The notes beneath the pieces are model-generated. The model made no database searches, was not told the origin of the DNA, and saw only the letters and a list, made by a program, of their open reading frames with translations. Made by a program: the position numbers and the translations under genes. Below, piece after piece: positions 21,352-32,669 of a stretch of DNA of 64,000 bases (its first letter is position 1; each line of letters opens with the position of its first letter). The stretch covers positions 1 to 64,000 of the forward strand of contig CAUEEP010000927.1 of assembly GCA_958450365.1 (NCBI GenBank), given 5' to 3'. The DNA comes from Mesorhabditis belari. Taxonomy: Eukaryota; Nematoda; Chromadorea; Rhabditida; Rhabditidae.

Positions 21352-23027
21352 ATGATCGATAAAGCTCTCTTTATCATGCAAAATTGGGAACTTATCGGTA
21401 ACTATTTGCTTTCAAAATATCGTCATCATCATTGGTTGTTGGCTGCATTGAAAGGACTTCGAAATGGGATTGTGTAAAAATAATATGTCTAGTGAAGTAA
21501 TGGGAGATTTAGTTATGGATGTAAAGTTCGTTTTCCTCATGCACTCGTCATGGTTTTTCTTTTTCAAGAAGGAACGTAAGTTTTGGGAGAGAAATTTATT
21601 GGACATCTGTTGAATTAAACTTGTAAATTTGCTGTCTGCTGAAGTTAACAACAAACTTTTTAGAATCCTTCAAAAGTTCCAAACAATTCTTCGGCTAACA
21701 AAAACCCACGCAACAAATTTGGCAAAATTTGTTTTCAGCTACAAACTCATTAAAGGAGGTCTTGAGAAATTTACAGGTATGTGCGAGATTTAGTTTATTT
21801 TTGTTTTTGGTGTGAATTTATTAGGCTGTCAAGAGAAACTTTTCGTTCCTTTTCGTATTTCCGTTTAAAAACAACAAATGCACCAATTGAACTACGGTTT
21901 GTTGCATTAGAAAGGTCAATTATTTTCTTGCAAAATAACATTAAAACAGGTTTAAAATGTCTTATGTCTAAATTTTCTGGGGAGTGTGAAGTCGGGTAAT
22001 CAAAAAGGGCGACGGCTCGATGATGCGGCTTAGACACTTTAGCTGGGGAAACCTATCTTGGTGTCTATAGATAAAAGATAGCACAAAAAGCTAGGTATAT
22101 AGACAAATTTTCAGAGAAATTCGTGCAGCCAATTTCTTCGTAGATGTTTTTATAGATCTTTACGAAAAACACGTTTTTCCCTCTCGAATTTGCTTGAAAG
22201 TGAACTCAAATTGACTTAGAAAGATGGGAAATTGAACAATAGACACTTTTTAGTAAGAGCAAATCATAGGTTAATTGGTGAATTTACGATTTTGCAACGG
22301 AATTACGAAAAGGAACGAAAAGACTTTCTGAACAGCCAATATAAGAGTGGAGTTGAAAAAGGTACTTTTATCTTTGAAAATCTTTACTTCGGAATACAAT
22401 ACTCAACACACCATTATCCAAATTTATTAAGGAAAAGTGGAAGAATGGCATTCATTTGTTGCTGCTTTTTTAATGGGATATTATGTTTTTGGCGAGAATA
22501 ATGCTGTCAATATGCAGGTTGGTAAAATGGAAAGAAAAAGATTGTCCTACAATAACGAAAACAAATTCTGAAAAACATCAAAACATCCATTCATGGTATT
22601 CAGCGAATTTGACCGAATTCAGATCAATCTCTATTTGCTCTCGAGAATTGCGATCGGTCTCGCGAAATTGGCCGCACAAAAAGAAGTGATCACACAACCC
22701 GGTATACTGAAAAACAACAAAATACTTGAATATGTATATTCAAATATTTTATTCAAGAACTCGTTTTCAGAACGCCCCATCTTCCCGTGGTTTGCCGCAT
22801 TAGTTTGGGGAATTGTCTTGTGGCTTTTCGAGCATCACAAGGTAAAATAAAATGAGTTGACAATTGAGCTGTGCACAATAAAGGCATTCAAGAGAAAATC
22901 ATTTCAAATATTTTAGGATGTTCTTCAACTTTCTCTCCAAAAATCAATGACTTATCTCTATCACGAAAGTGAGATCTGGACGGGAATTCGCAATTTTCTT
23001 CTTCGAAATTCTGACAAAAATATCTAA
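21352..23027 (+). CDS. PXMP4: Peroxisomal membrane protein 4 (PXMP4/PMP24)
   Basis: The ATG lies 3 nt after TTTCTTTAG, a probable trans-splice acceptor. Exon 1 gives an N-terminus with LLAALKGLRNGIV. Exon 2 gives KVRFPHALVMVFLFQEG and exon 3 LRLTKTHATNLAKFVFSYKL. After an intron containing a MITE, GKVEEWHSFVAAFLMGYYVF, GENNAVNMQ, INLYLLSRIAIGLAKLA, FPWFAALVWGIVLWLFEHHK and LQKSMTYLYHESEIW follow in order. This matches the family throughout (GENN-x-x-N-x-Q-IN-x-YLLSR, VVWGLVLWLFE, SSMTYLY). Length is about 210 residues, usual for the family. The protein is an integral peroxisomal membrane protein of the Tim17/22/23-like fold group; its molecular role is unsettled. AATAAA follows at 23042. Confidence 0.93.
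21823..22337. mobile_element. MITE family A, copy 3 (intronic, PXMP4)
   Basis: TA precedes the left terminal repeat GGCTGTCAAGAGAAACTTTT, and the right end reads AAAGACTTTCTGAACAGCC. The interior is similar to the copy at 42310-42801 over most of its length, in inverted-repeat arrangement. No coding capacity. It sits inside the PXMP4 intron between the third and fourth exons. Confidence 0.85.
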
Positions 23028-23391
23028 TGGAAGCTGTTTTCAATAAAATGTAGTATTGCAATTCGTAGAACAAAAAACGAAAACCTGTTTTGCTTATGCA
23101 GATTTTCAAAACACAATTCTTATTGAGAAAATAAACAACAGATCACTCAACTGTTTTGTGATTTTTTTAACACATCGACGACCGCGCACCTTTCGCGAGA
23201 CGGCCGATTTGGGTCAGGGATCAAAATGAATCACCAAGTCCCAGAAATTTGCACCTGAGGCCTTAAAAGACTCTAGAATCCGAATCCGGCCTTAAATTTA
23301 GGCCAATAAACTCCATATAGTTTATTTTCACAGTTTTAATTATTTTACTTTTACGCTAATTTCTAGTAGTTAACTTCTCGATAAATGTATT
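23028..23391. other. 3' flank of PXMP4
   Basis: Contains the likely poly(A) signal AATAAA at 23042-23047, then a locally GC-richer segment (23170-23220, GACCGCGCACCTTTCGCG) with no recognised gene. Confidence 0.4.
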
Positions 23392-23537
23392 TACCGTATT
23401 TTCTGTAATAGTAGTGCGCACTACTATTTTTTTCAACCGCCCTCCAGCCTGCACTACTATTACAGACTGAACTACTATTACAGATCGCACTACTATTATA
23501 GACTGCACTACTATTACAGATTACAGAAAATACGGTA
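23392..23537. mobile_element. Small TACCGTA-family element with internal 18-bp minisatellite
   Basis: Terminal inverted repeats TACCGTATTTTCTGTAAT and its reverse complement bound a 146-bp segment. Inside, from 23451, an 18-bp unit (GCACTACTATTACAGACT and variants) is repeated about four times. The termini resemble those of the elements at 27788 and 53853, so this looks like a miniature member whose interior is a repeat array. Confidence 0.75.
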
Positions 23538-23839
23538 TGTTCCCAGGTCAGAATATCCTTCAGAATTGTTTTGAGCCTTCAAAAATTATTGGTTATCTTA
23601 GAAAAACGCAATTTTTTGAAGCCCGTTTAATTACCCAAGTCCCGACCCCATACCCCCGTTTTTTCCTGCGAACGACACGAAAAGGACGCACATAAAATCT
23701 CCTTTACAAAAAGCTTTTTTCAGAAAATTCAAAAAGACTCATTTTTCAAAACTTCTTTGAGTTCTAACATTTGATGTTTGCAGCAACTCCATTAAAGTAC
23801 CCGAAACTATTAGAAAATATTTTTTTCAAAGCGTTCTCA

Positions 23840-23920
23840 CTTTGGGGGAGTCAAACCAACAACCCCCTATTGGAGCCTCAGACTGGTCTCGCATGCCTTA
23901 GATCACTCGGTCATGGAATC
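23840..23920 (-). other. tRNA-like sequence (possible tRNA-derived SINE or tRNA-Leu pseudogene)
   Basis: On the minus strand a box-A-like motif TGACCGAGTGATCTAAGGC is followed about 40 nt later by a box-B-like GGTTTGACTCC. The spacing and box A resemble tRNA-Leu/Ser with a variable arm. However, the anticodon, T and acceptor stems do not pair well, so it is not called a functional tRNA. Confidence 0.4.
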
Positions 23921-24877
23921 CGAGGTAACGCCTAGCTTTTCCGCTTTTTACAAAAAATCGCACAATTTCCTAATAAAACTAATGCTGGATGCAAAAAGAG
24001 AGCCCAGAATTACATGTCCAGACAAATTTTCAGCTCATTTGGTTGCAGCCATTCACAAGAAACAGCCGTGGCTCGGCATCGAGTCCTGCGGCCGTCTATG
24101 TGTTAATAAAACTGATTAAAACTTGTTTATTCAAACATCTTTTATTCACAAAGGCCATCAAAAATCTTCTCATAAAATCGAAAAGATTTGTCATCAAATT
24201 TATTCAATTTTAATTCAAATCTTTTTCTGGATATTGTTGGGATAAAATGGGATAATTTGTAACATTTGTATGAGCAAATCAAACAAATAAATACAGGAGC
24301 ATTCTTGATGTGATCGGAAAAAAATAAAGGGAAGGACACTTCGGAAATGGTCGCAAAAAGCTATAGAAATTTTGGGATATTCTTTTAAATATTTTTTGAT
24401 CAATTGTGTGAGAATCATCATAGATAAGGAAATATTCTTTTTGTCATGGAGTTATTTTGTTTCATTTTAACCGGTTTCATTATGGGGAATTCTCATAGAA
24501 TTTCGGCAAAAATAGAAAATATTTGCATATTTTATAAGAAATTTTTGCTATTAGACCAATGAAAACAATGAGCAATAATGGGGGAAATTATAGAAATCTT
24601 TAAAATCTCTAAAAAGAAAATAAATAAATTATGAATAAATTTATGTGCAAAACAACGAACGGGATATAAAAACGAAAAGGGATAAACAAAAAGGAAACCG
24701 TACTTCAGGTAAACAATGAAAACAAATTGGAAATGGCGGCGCTTAAAAGACAAACAGTTAGGAGTACTTGTACATTACACAAACCATTTTTTCGTACTTG
24801 AAATTAACGAAACCCAAGTTCGATGCTATTCCACGTTGTGCTTTGCATAAAAAGTTTGTGTACTGAACAGTATCTAT
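23921..24877. other. Convergent spacer between PXMP4 and FNIP, no gene recognised
   Basis: AT-rich, with only short unconnected open frames on both strands. The last part should contain the 3' UTR of the minus-strand FNIP gene. Confidence 0.4.
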
Positions 24878-27800
24878 TTATGTAGCACTCTCGAGAATTG
24901 ATGGCGAATAAACAGCAGCAACATTTAAAAGAAGTCGCAAATCAGAGACATCACAATCAACAACTTTTCCAACTCGTTCAGGGCTGAGAAGTGTTGAATG
25001 ATTGGCACTTGAACGAGATTGAACCATTTCTACCTGAAAAAAATGAATAACGTTTGATGAATAATGAATAACTAATGAAATCAGATAATTTGATGCTATC
25101 AATCAATGCCCTTAAAGATTTAAGTTTATGTTGTCTTCTAACTCACCAAAGCTTGACTTTTTGCCAAGAGTTCTTGTAGACAATCCTCAAGGTGTGACAA
25201 AAGAAATTTCGGAGCAAAACCGGCAGAGTGAAAATCGACAAACTGCTCGATCATCGAAACAACAGCTTCTGATGGGGATGCCACACTTTCGACTCCATTA
25301 TTTGTGCTTACAATCTGAAATTGTGAAATTGTGAAAAAAATATTGTATGGTAGCTAGCCTTCACACTCCAATCCGTGACATCTGCAAAAACGACAACACT
25401 TTCAGTGATTTGAGGGGAATCTGTTGATGAAGACGAAGAAATTGATTGTTGAGGACAAAGTAAATCTTCGGATAATGAACTACTCCGCAAATCTTCTTTC
25501 AATCTGAATAATTGAAAGAGTTTTCCGAAAAATACAGTTGATTACCTGTTGAGGATCTCAATGTCTGTATTTGATTCATTCTTGAGAATTCCTGAGAGAA
25601 CAAAATGTGGTGAATAGGATGAAGATGGACCGACGAGAAGTGATCGTCCAAGTGATCTTGCCTGAAATTATTTACTTGATAACTCTATATAACTCGAAAT
25701 CTCAAGCTTAAACTGTTTGGAAATGTGAAGGTGTTTCTCAACTCTCAACAAATATCCCTCAAAATTATTTCTCCAAAACTGACCATATCGTTCTCACTTT
25801 CGCTTCCGTCACTTTCAAGAAGAGTTCCTCTACTCTTGCGTCGATCAAATTTCTTTTCAAGTGGGATTGTGATAGCTGGGGTGCCTGATCCAACTCTTGG
25901 TCGAATTGCGGGTGGAGGACCAATTGAATCAGCCGATGAGGATGACATTCCATCATCATCTCGAACTAAATTTTTTTGTTTTGGTACTATTCCATGATAC
26001 CACCCCTATTTGCGGTAGTATAAGGGTAGTGATGCGCTTGGAATGGGGGGGTATAATGAGAATGGGGATCCTAGTGAACCTGTCTTTTTTGGGGTGGTAT
26101 AATGGGAAAGTACCATTGCTTTATTATAGAACTAACTAGTCTGCTTTATTTTTGATGAAAATAACCTTTATCGGGCGATGAACTCTCGAGATTGTTGCTG
26201 CGTGGTGAAATGGCCATCACTGAATCACATGGAGAAACGATTGGAGGAGAAAAGGCTTCTTCTACCGCTAGATCATAGAGTCCCGTTGATTCTTCTGAAA
26301 AAAAACGATGATTATGATGGTGATCATTTTCTGAAATCAGTTTCAACGTCCTCTGAATGACGTTTCTTTCGAATATTTCCTTGCTACTTTTCTTATGTCT
26401 TTAGGATTTGTTCCCTTTTCTGAAAAAATACTACTAATTTGGCAAAGTTTCAAGATTGGTCAAATTTCCGGTGATCCCCAGACTGAGGAACCCACGCTCT
26501 CAAAAGACTTTTGGGGTCACCAAATGACTGTTGGAAAAGAGGAATGGGAAAAAAGATCACGACAAACACGAACACCGTGGTCTTTTTTCTTGAAACGCTG
26601 AAATGATGGAAAAAAATGATAGGGGAAAAGAGGAAAAGGTTTCTTTCTTTTCTCTTTTCAAAATGATAGACTAAAGAATTTCCTTTTTTCCTTATTTTCT
26701 CACATCTCTTTTCCACAAACACCCCCGTACTTCCCCAATTCGTGCCAGCATAAAAAAAACATTCTTCACTATGAAAGTTTATGTAATCAAGCCTGAAAGA
26801 AAAAAAGAGCCAATTTTGATCTGATATTTTTCTATTAGGGATACCCTACAACTGCTATAGCTAGGTAAGCACCTTCCTCTTTCAACTCAAATAAACGCCC
26901 ACCGGATTGTCGTTTGATGGCTGAACAACGCACAAAATATGACAGCACGTGGAGGAGATGACCCACCTGTATAAATACACATTTTTATATTTTTTTTTTG
27001 CGAACTTGTTAGCAACGCTCCGGAAAATCACTTCCGTTTCACAAATCTGATTCATCAAATTCCTTACCATTTCACTTTTCTCTTTTTCTCCGATGACAAG
27101 TGTTCGTGCAGTCCTTCCTTTGGCTCCAATATTACCAACAACTTCAAGATATTGAGCCATATGAATATTGTAAGGGGCAAATGGAGCCTCTTCATTCACC
27201 GTCTAGAAGAAGAAATTTATTAACAATAAGTAGCCCTATTGAAAGAAGCTTCTTTTGAGTTATTGAGAAAATAAGACCCGCTTTTTGATAACCTACGGGA
27301 AAGCTTTTTTAAAAGGATCTGTATTAGATTTTACCAGCTTGTCCTAAATTATTGAAACCATGTAAACTTTATTGAAGGCTTTCTCAAATTCACCCACCGA
27401 TCCAATAACAAGAGACCTTCGTGATCCAGAAAGTGAAGTTGATTGTTTTGAGACAGGAGGAGCTACAGATGCCACCCATGACATATGATGCATTAACACA
27501 GCTGAGATCAAATTTGAGAGGAAACTAAATTCAGATAGAACTGTGAAACATATTTCTTTTATACAAATGTGTCTCCTTCTTGTCAAGATCTCGTGCCAAT
27601 GAAGCCAAAGTGTCACAAAAGAATGAAGCTACCAATCCTTCATTTCCATCAACCATTGATAACCATACTGGATGCTTCAAACGAGGTGTGTTCACGAGGA
27701 TTCGAACTGTTTCAATGAATTCTCTCCATGCCTAAAAAGTACGAGTATGTTTTATGATGGTGAAAAATATGGTAACGGTAAATTAGATACCGTAAATACT

Positions 27801-30800
27801 GTAATAGAAGGACACCTCTAATAGGAGGGCACCCTTCCCCAGACAAAATTGGTCGCCCAAAAGTCACTACTTTTGAAAAAGAGTTGGGCTGAAAAGTGCT
27901 TAGAATGATGTATATGGCTCGTATGCATAACCTAGAAGGGTTGGCAGTAAAATTTAAAAGGATCTAGAGAAAATTCTGGAAAAAATCTTTCAAAAAATTG
28001 TAAGGGAGGACCTTATCTTTTTCGAGAGTCCGATCCAGCGGTCAAGGCTAAAAAAATTTTCTTGCTTTAACCATGTTTTTCGTCCGTTTTAGAGCATTTC
28101 CAATCGAGTTAGAGTGATTTTAAAAGATTTTTTTAAAATTTTATATGTGATTTTTCGGGGAGTCCAAAAAAGGATAGGGAAAAAATAGAAGGGCATCCCC
28201 TTCAATTACAGTATTCACGGTATCTTACAAATATAAATCTTTGAAGTCCATTTTGTGAATTATCACCTGATGAACAGAAAAAAGAAAATCTTTCGGTGCG
28301 GTTGCGGCAGTTTCAATTCGTGATTCCAATTTCACTAATTCTCCTTCCAAAAGTGCCATATGACCGAACACAAAGGCTTTCTCTCCTTCATCCCATAACA
28401 CACCAAGTGCCACCTAAAATAAAAGATATGCACTCAAGGAATACTTTGTGCAGCCTGAGCTATTCAAGTTTTGCTTTACTAACTTTTCTAACCTTCCTCA
28501 CAAATTCATCATCAGTATGTGATGATCCACAGGATGAGAGTCGAGATCTTGATTTCCATCTCACGGCTGAGCCTAATAGTAAGTTTTTGTTTTTGATCGA
28601 AACTTGAAAGAACCTATTTGAATCACATTTTCCTATTATTGAAAACCACAAAACGCATACTTTAAACTGTTATAGTATTTGTTCTACAGCCCTACAACCT
28701 GCAACATCTGTTCAACAAACCTTCATGTGTTAAATCAGATCGATAACTAAGCATTCTTCTCGTGACTCGACTAATTCTTGATGGAGGAGAAAACGGTCGC
28801 ATCTAGAAAACCCCAATTTTTCAATAATTTCTCTTATAAGGAACCTCTTCTTTAGCATCACCTTCTTGCAGAGAACAATTCCGAAAACGGCAAAACTCTA
28901 AAACTCTCATGGTAAATTTTTACAATAAATACGAACTTTCTGGTGGTGCAGTCATGGATGGGATCCCATCAATTGATTGATTCATCACATCAAATTGACT
29001 TTCTGTATCAGATATCATTGTTGCACTATCCGTCATCAAATTTGATGTTCTAAAGCTTTTTAGTCAAATTTTGCTTACTATTAGATATTTTATTTTTTTC
29101 ATGCTTCATCTACTATTCGGTTGTTCGGATATAAACAAGCGTTGCTAAACTTTTTGCTGTGAGAGGAGCTTTTAAAACATGTCTTTCTGTATTTAAAAGT
29201 ACGTTATCTTGTGCATATTTGGAATCTTTTTAAACGGATAATTTCTTATTTTTAAGATGTTTTTTCTTGCTTTAGATAAGGTTCATCTATGACAAAGCTA
29301 GACCTCACGTTTCAAAAATCACTCAGCAAAAACTGGAGAATCTAGAATGAGAATTTCTACCACATCCGCCGTATTCTACCGATTTGGCTCCCTCAGATTA
29401 CCATTTATTCCGGTCGATGCAAAACCTTTTGGTTAATGAGAAATTCAAAACCCGTGAAGATATCCCAAATTGGGTCGCCAAGTTTTTCGAGTCATAGCCG
29501 GCTGAGTTTTTCAAGAGCGGTATCAATTCTTTGCGCAAAAGATGGCAAGAAGTAATCAATAATAATGGTGCATATATTTTGGATTAAACTGTGTTGTTTC
29601 TGTTTTTAAAATAAATTTTGTCGACTACTAAAAAGCTCGTTTATATCCGAACAACCTAATAAGCTATCATTTTGAAAAATTGTCTGTCGGTTTGTGTGTC
29701 TGTTACCGCGATTTCACTTCACCAGTTCGCTTTGCAGAGGGGAAAGCATAGAACTAGGGGTAACCGACCGGAGTTTTGGAAAGTATGAAGGAGAAAGAGG
29801 ACTTTAAGATGTAAATTTTCAAATAGTGATTTTCAAGGTTAAATAAATTTTGGCAAAGCAGCCGCGTAGCTGGTTAAAGATAAAAAGTTTGTCGTATACT
29901 CATTTTATGCAAATTTTTTTCATTTATTACCTCGCTCTCGGCATGAAGAAAATGCGGCTTGTCATAATTGAATGTGTTTCTCTAAAAGAAAAAAAACTTT
30001 TTTAGTAGAAAATGAAAATATCTAACCCAATAGTGTGGATTTTTAGTGAATCACTTCCGGTTGAAGCCATCATTGCTCCAAAAAGCATTTCCGATATTTG
30101 TTTCACATCATTTGAGTGTCTTTTCAGCTGAAAATGTCAACATTTTTGCGAGATTTGCTTAAGAAATCTGATACCAAAAAACGTCCACACGGACTAATCC
30201 TTTTCTTTTCCTGTGTTCCACTTTTTGGCGTGGGTCCATTTTGTTGTTTGGTTATCGATAAGCGAGGTGATGGAGGTACGACAACGTTTGGAATTATAGT
30301 TTTCGAATCGAAAAGCACCTGAAGAATTAGTGTACTGTTTAGCACAATCTATTTACATATTAATCATATTTTAATTTAATTTAATCATATTATAATTTAG
30401 GTACAGATTAACAGACTGATTAGGTACATAGTGTTTCTTATATTCAAGTCACCCCTCACCATTCTATCTTCTTCTCGGACAATCACAATCCTCATTGCTT
30501 CTTCATCCAGCTCTCGAGGGACACGTTCACTGAAACCATAAGTTTTTAAGCAGTAAGATTTTGAGATTTTTTGAATGATGTACCATAATGGTTTGCAAAC
30601 CTTTTTGATCTAAAGCAGTCGGAAACAAAGCTAATCTTTGAAAAATCAAATGCTGGTTTGTTGTTTCTACTTTTGCCAGGAGATTTTAACAAACCATATT
30701 GTATCGATGAATGATGATGTAGCAGAAGTTGAGGGTCTGAATGGATCAAAATTTTGTCCATTTCGCTGTCTTTCTTCTCTCGTTTCTGTTACTCGTGGCC

Positions 30801-30834
30801 TCTTTGAAGCAAAAATTGAACGAACAAACGACAT
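24878..30834 (-). CDS. FNIP: Folliculin-interacting protein (FNIP)
   Basis: FNIP binds folliculin (FLCN); the complex acts at the lysosome as the RagC/D GAP in mTORC1 and TFEB control and modulates AMPK and Hsp90 (family knowledge). ATG at 30834 lies 10 nt after an AAATTTAG acceptor. The N-terminal block includes MRIVIVREEDRMVLFDS and ISEMLFGAMMASTGSDSLKI. The middle block has WREFIETVRILVN, HPVWLSMVDGNEG, ISAVLMHHMSWVASVAP, MAQYLEVVGNIGAKGRTART and LLHVLSYFVRCSAIKR. The C-terminal block has LGRSLLVGPSSSYSPHFVLS, VVFADVTDWSVK, HLEDCLQELL and CDVSDLRLLLNVAAVYSPSI. These follow the order of the longin/DENN-like FNIP core. It is roughly 850-950 residues, shorter than vertebrate FNIP1 because the central disordered part is reduced. 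One intron carries a mariner remnant (29119-29656), another a TACCGTA element (27788-28222). A donor near 25360 may be GC. Confidence 0.92.
25995..26125. repeat. Short GC-richer inverted repeat in an FNIP intron
   Basis: ATGATACCACCCC near 25995 and its approximate reverse complement GGGGTGGTATAATG near 26090 flank GTAGTATAAGGGTAG-type sequence. It is non-coding and intronic, perhaps a degenerate miniature element. Confidence 0.4.
27788..28222. mobile_element. TACCGTA-family element in an FNIP intron
   Basis: The left terminus TACCGTAAATACTGTAATAG and the right terminus (reverse complement TACCGTGAATACTGTAATTG) form terminal inverted repeats of about 30 bp. The 435-bp segment is non-coding. 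Related termini are found at 23392 and 53853. Confidence 0.78.
29119..29656 (+). mobile_element. Internally deleted mariner element in an FNIP intron
   Basis: Terminal inverted repeats GGTTGTTCGGATATAAACAA / reverse complement of TATCCGAACAACC bound 538 bp, and the right end is followed by TA. Between them, on the + strand, a decayed mariner transposase C-terminus is readable: HYDKARPHVSKITQQKLENL, FLPHPPYSTDLAPSDYH, GINSLRKRWQEVINNNGAY. The final aspartate of the DD34D triad survives in PSDYH. The N-terminal helix-turn-helix and the first catalytic aspartates are gone and stops interrupt the frame. It is antisense to FNIP. Confidence 0.9.
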
Positions 30835-30842
30835 ATCGTTCA

Positions 30843-30852
30843 AACTAAATTT
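30843..30852 (-). promoter_or_regulatory. Splice acceptor just upstream of the FNIP start (possible trans-splice site)
   Basis: On the minus strand CAAATTTAG ends 10 nt before the ATG at 30834. It could receive a spliced leader or a non-coding first exon located upstream. Confidence 0.5.
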
Positions 30853-31370
30853 GAATATTTCTTGTAGCAAGCGATATAATTTAAATAATTTTGATTACCT
30901 TGTGAGTTTTATGGTGTTAACGTGCGAAGTTACGCAACCATCACTTTAAGTGAACTCCTGGAAAAATATCTTGCATGAAAAGTGAAAGGAAAATTTAAAA
31001 AAGTAAATGTTGTCGAATTGTTAAAAAGCATTAATTAAATGAGTGTGGTGATCGCCTGAGATATTCTTATCTCTAGAAAAGGGGCATATAGACGCATAGA
31101 CACGCGTCAACGAAACGAGCACGCGACAATCAGATGAAAGAAAGAAAAGAAAAGATAAACCATTTTATATACACACAAAATATTTGAGGGTCAAAAAGCG
31201 TTTAGCTGTCAAAATATTTGAGAACAGAGAAGAAAAGAGAAATTGTCAGCTGAGAGTGTGAATGAGGGAATGACTTGATGTTTGTTATTTTGACTTTCAG
31301 GGTATCGCTTTTTTACACCGATTTATTCCCAAAAAAAAATAAATCAACGAGTACAAGCATATGTGGACAA
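30853..31370. other. FNIP upstream region
   Basis: AT-rich with purine-rich segments (AGAAAGAAAAGAAAAG near 31139). No gene or motif cluster is supported. Confidence 0.4.
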
Positions 31371-31377
31371 GTACACT

Positions 31378-31583
31378 ACTGGACAATGAAATATCATATT
31401 TGAAAAAAGATCGTCACTTTCGCGCGTCTATAACTCCCTTGTCTTTACCGTATTTCTAAATATTAATATTACCATTGTGTAGCCCTTGAAAAGAGCTTTC
31501 AGAAAATTAAACTCAAAGACAAGGGAGTTACAGACGCTCGAAAGTGACGATCGTTTTTCAAATATGATATTTCATTGTCCACT
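31378..31583. repeat. Foldback element, about 205 bp
   Basis: GGACAATGAAATATCATATT through the TAACTCCCTTGTCTTT region recurs as reverse complement, ending AATATGATATTTCATTGTCC. The arms are about 75-80 bp with an AT-rich 50-bp loop. Non-coding miniature inverted-repeat element. Confidence 0.8.
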
Positions 31584-32010
31584 ACTGTAACTAGACATCT
31601 TCATGTGAAATTGAATGAAATCATTTTATGTCAAAAAAAAGTATTTTTATATTTTTAAGATAAAATCATTTGGCACTTTCTGTCCAATACAGAATAATTA
31701 TCACACGCTATTTGTGGAAATTCTTTTTTTGTGACGCGTGGGAATTGACGCTTCACAGACCTCACAAAAATGCTATTTTAATATTAGCCAATATGTACTT
31801 CACTGTAATCAAAAGATGCAATGATGAAAGAAGTCAAAAATATTTCCTTGAACCTTTTTAGATTCTACTCCAAACAACAAAAATATATTTGACTGATAAA
31901 CAAAATCTGTGATGATTGAGAAAAAGGAAGACATTTAGAAGCACAGGAGTCAACAATCAAAAACAAAAACAGATACAAAATACTACTTATATAATACCTC
32001 CCTGCTATTA

Positions 32011-32669
32011 GGTTGGAAAAAAAGTTCTCGAAAAAAGTTTGATTGGAATTTCTTAAAAACGAATCCACTAATTCAAGAACATTTTGTTCTATTATTTACA
32101 AGTCGACTCCAAGAAATTACTCGTAAAAAAAATGAGTGCAGCTTTCCCTTTAAATTTTAGCTATTTTTGAAAAATGATTATTTTCCAGCTTAAATTCAGC
32201 TCACTTTTTGCACCAGAAAAACTATTCCTTATGAGATCGCTAGCATAAATGAGCAATCCGCTCTATAATCGCTATTTTTGGTCAAAAATTTTTTACAAAG
32301 AAGCTGTATTTCAAAAAATAACTTTTTGATGCCACCTTCTTGGCACTGAGTGTTTGATAAAATAGGTCATTCTGAAAGGTTAAAGCATTAGATAAAATTT
32401 GCCTTAATCACAAATGTTCCCTATTTTAAGTACTTAATTTTAGGTTTGAATGGGACCCATTAAAAACTTGTCTATAGGCTGGTCACTCAAAAAGTGACCA
32501 AGTCAATTCAGCTGAAGAAATCTCTTATTTTTACCTGAAGCCCACTCTGATTTTTTGTCAAGAACTTTTTGAAATATAGTCAAGTTTATCAAAAAATCTG
32601 GGAAGAATTCATGGCTTGGTTTTGGAGAAATCACCATGCAAAATTTTTCCGAGAACTTTCTTTCCGACC
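32011..32669. mobile_element. MITE family B, copy 1
   Basis: TA flanks both sides. The left terminus GGTTGGAAAAAAAGTTCTCG pairs with the right terminus, reverse complement GGTCGGAAAGAAAGTTCTCG. Subterminal blocks on both sides match the copy at 36629-36981 in the opposite orientation. The 659-bp sequence contains only spurious short open frames. Confidence 0.83.
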
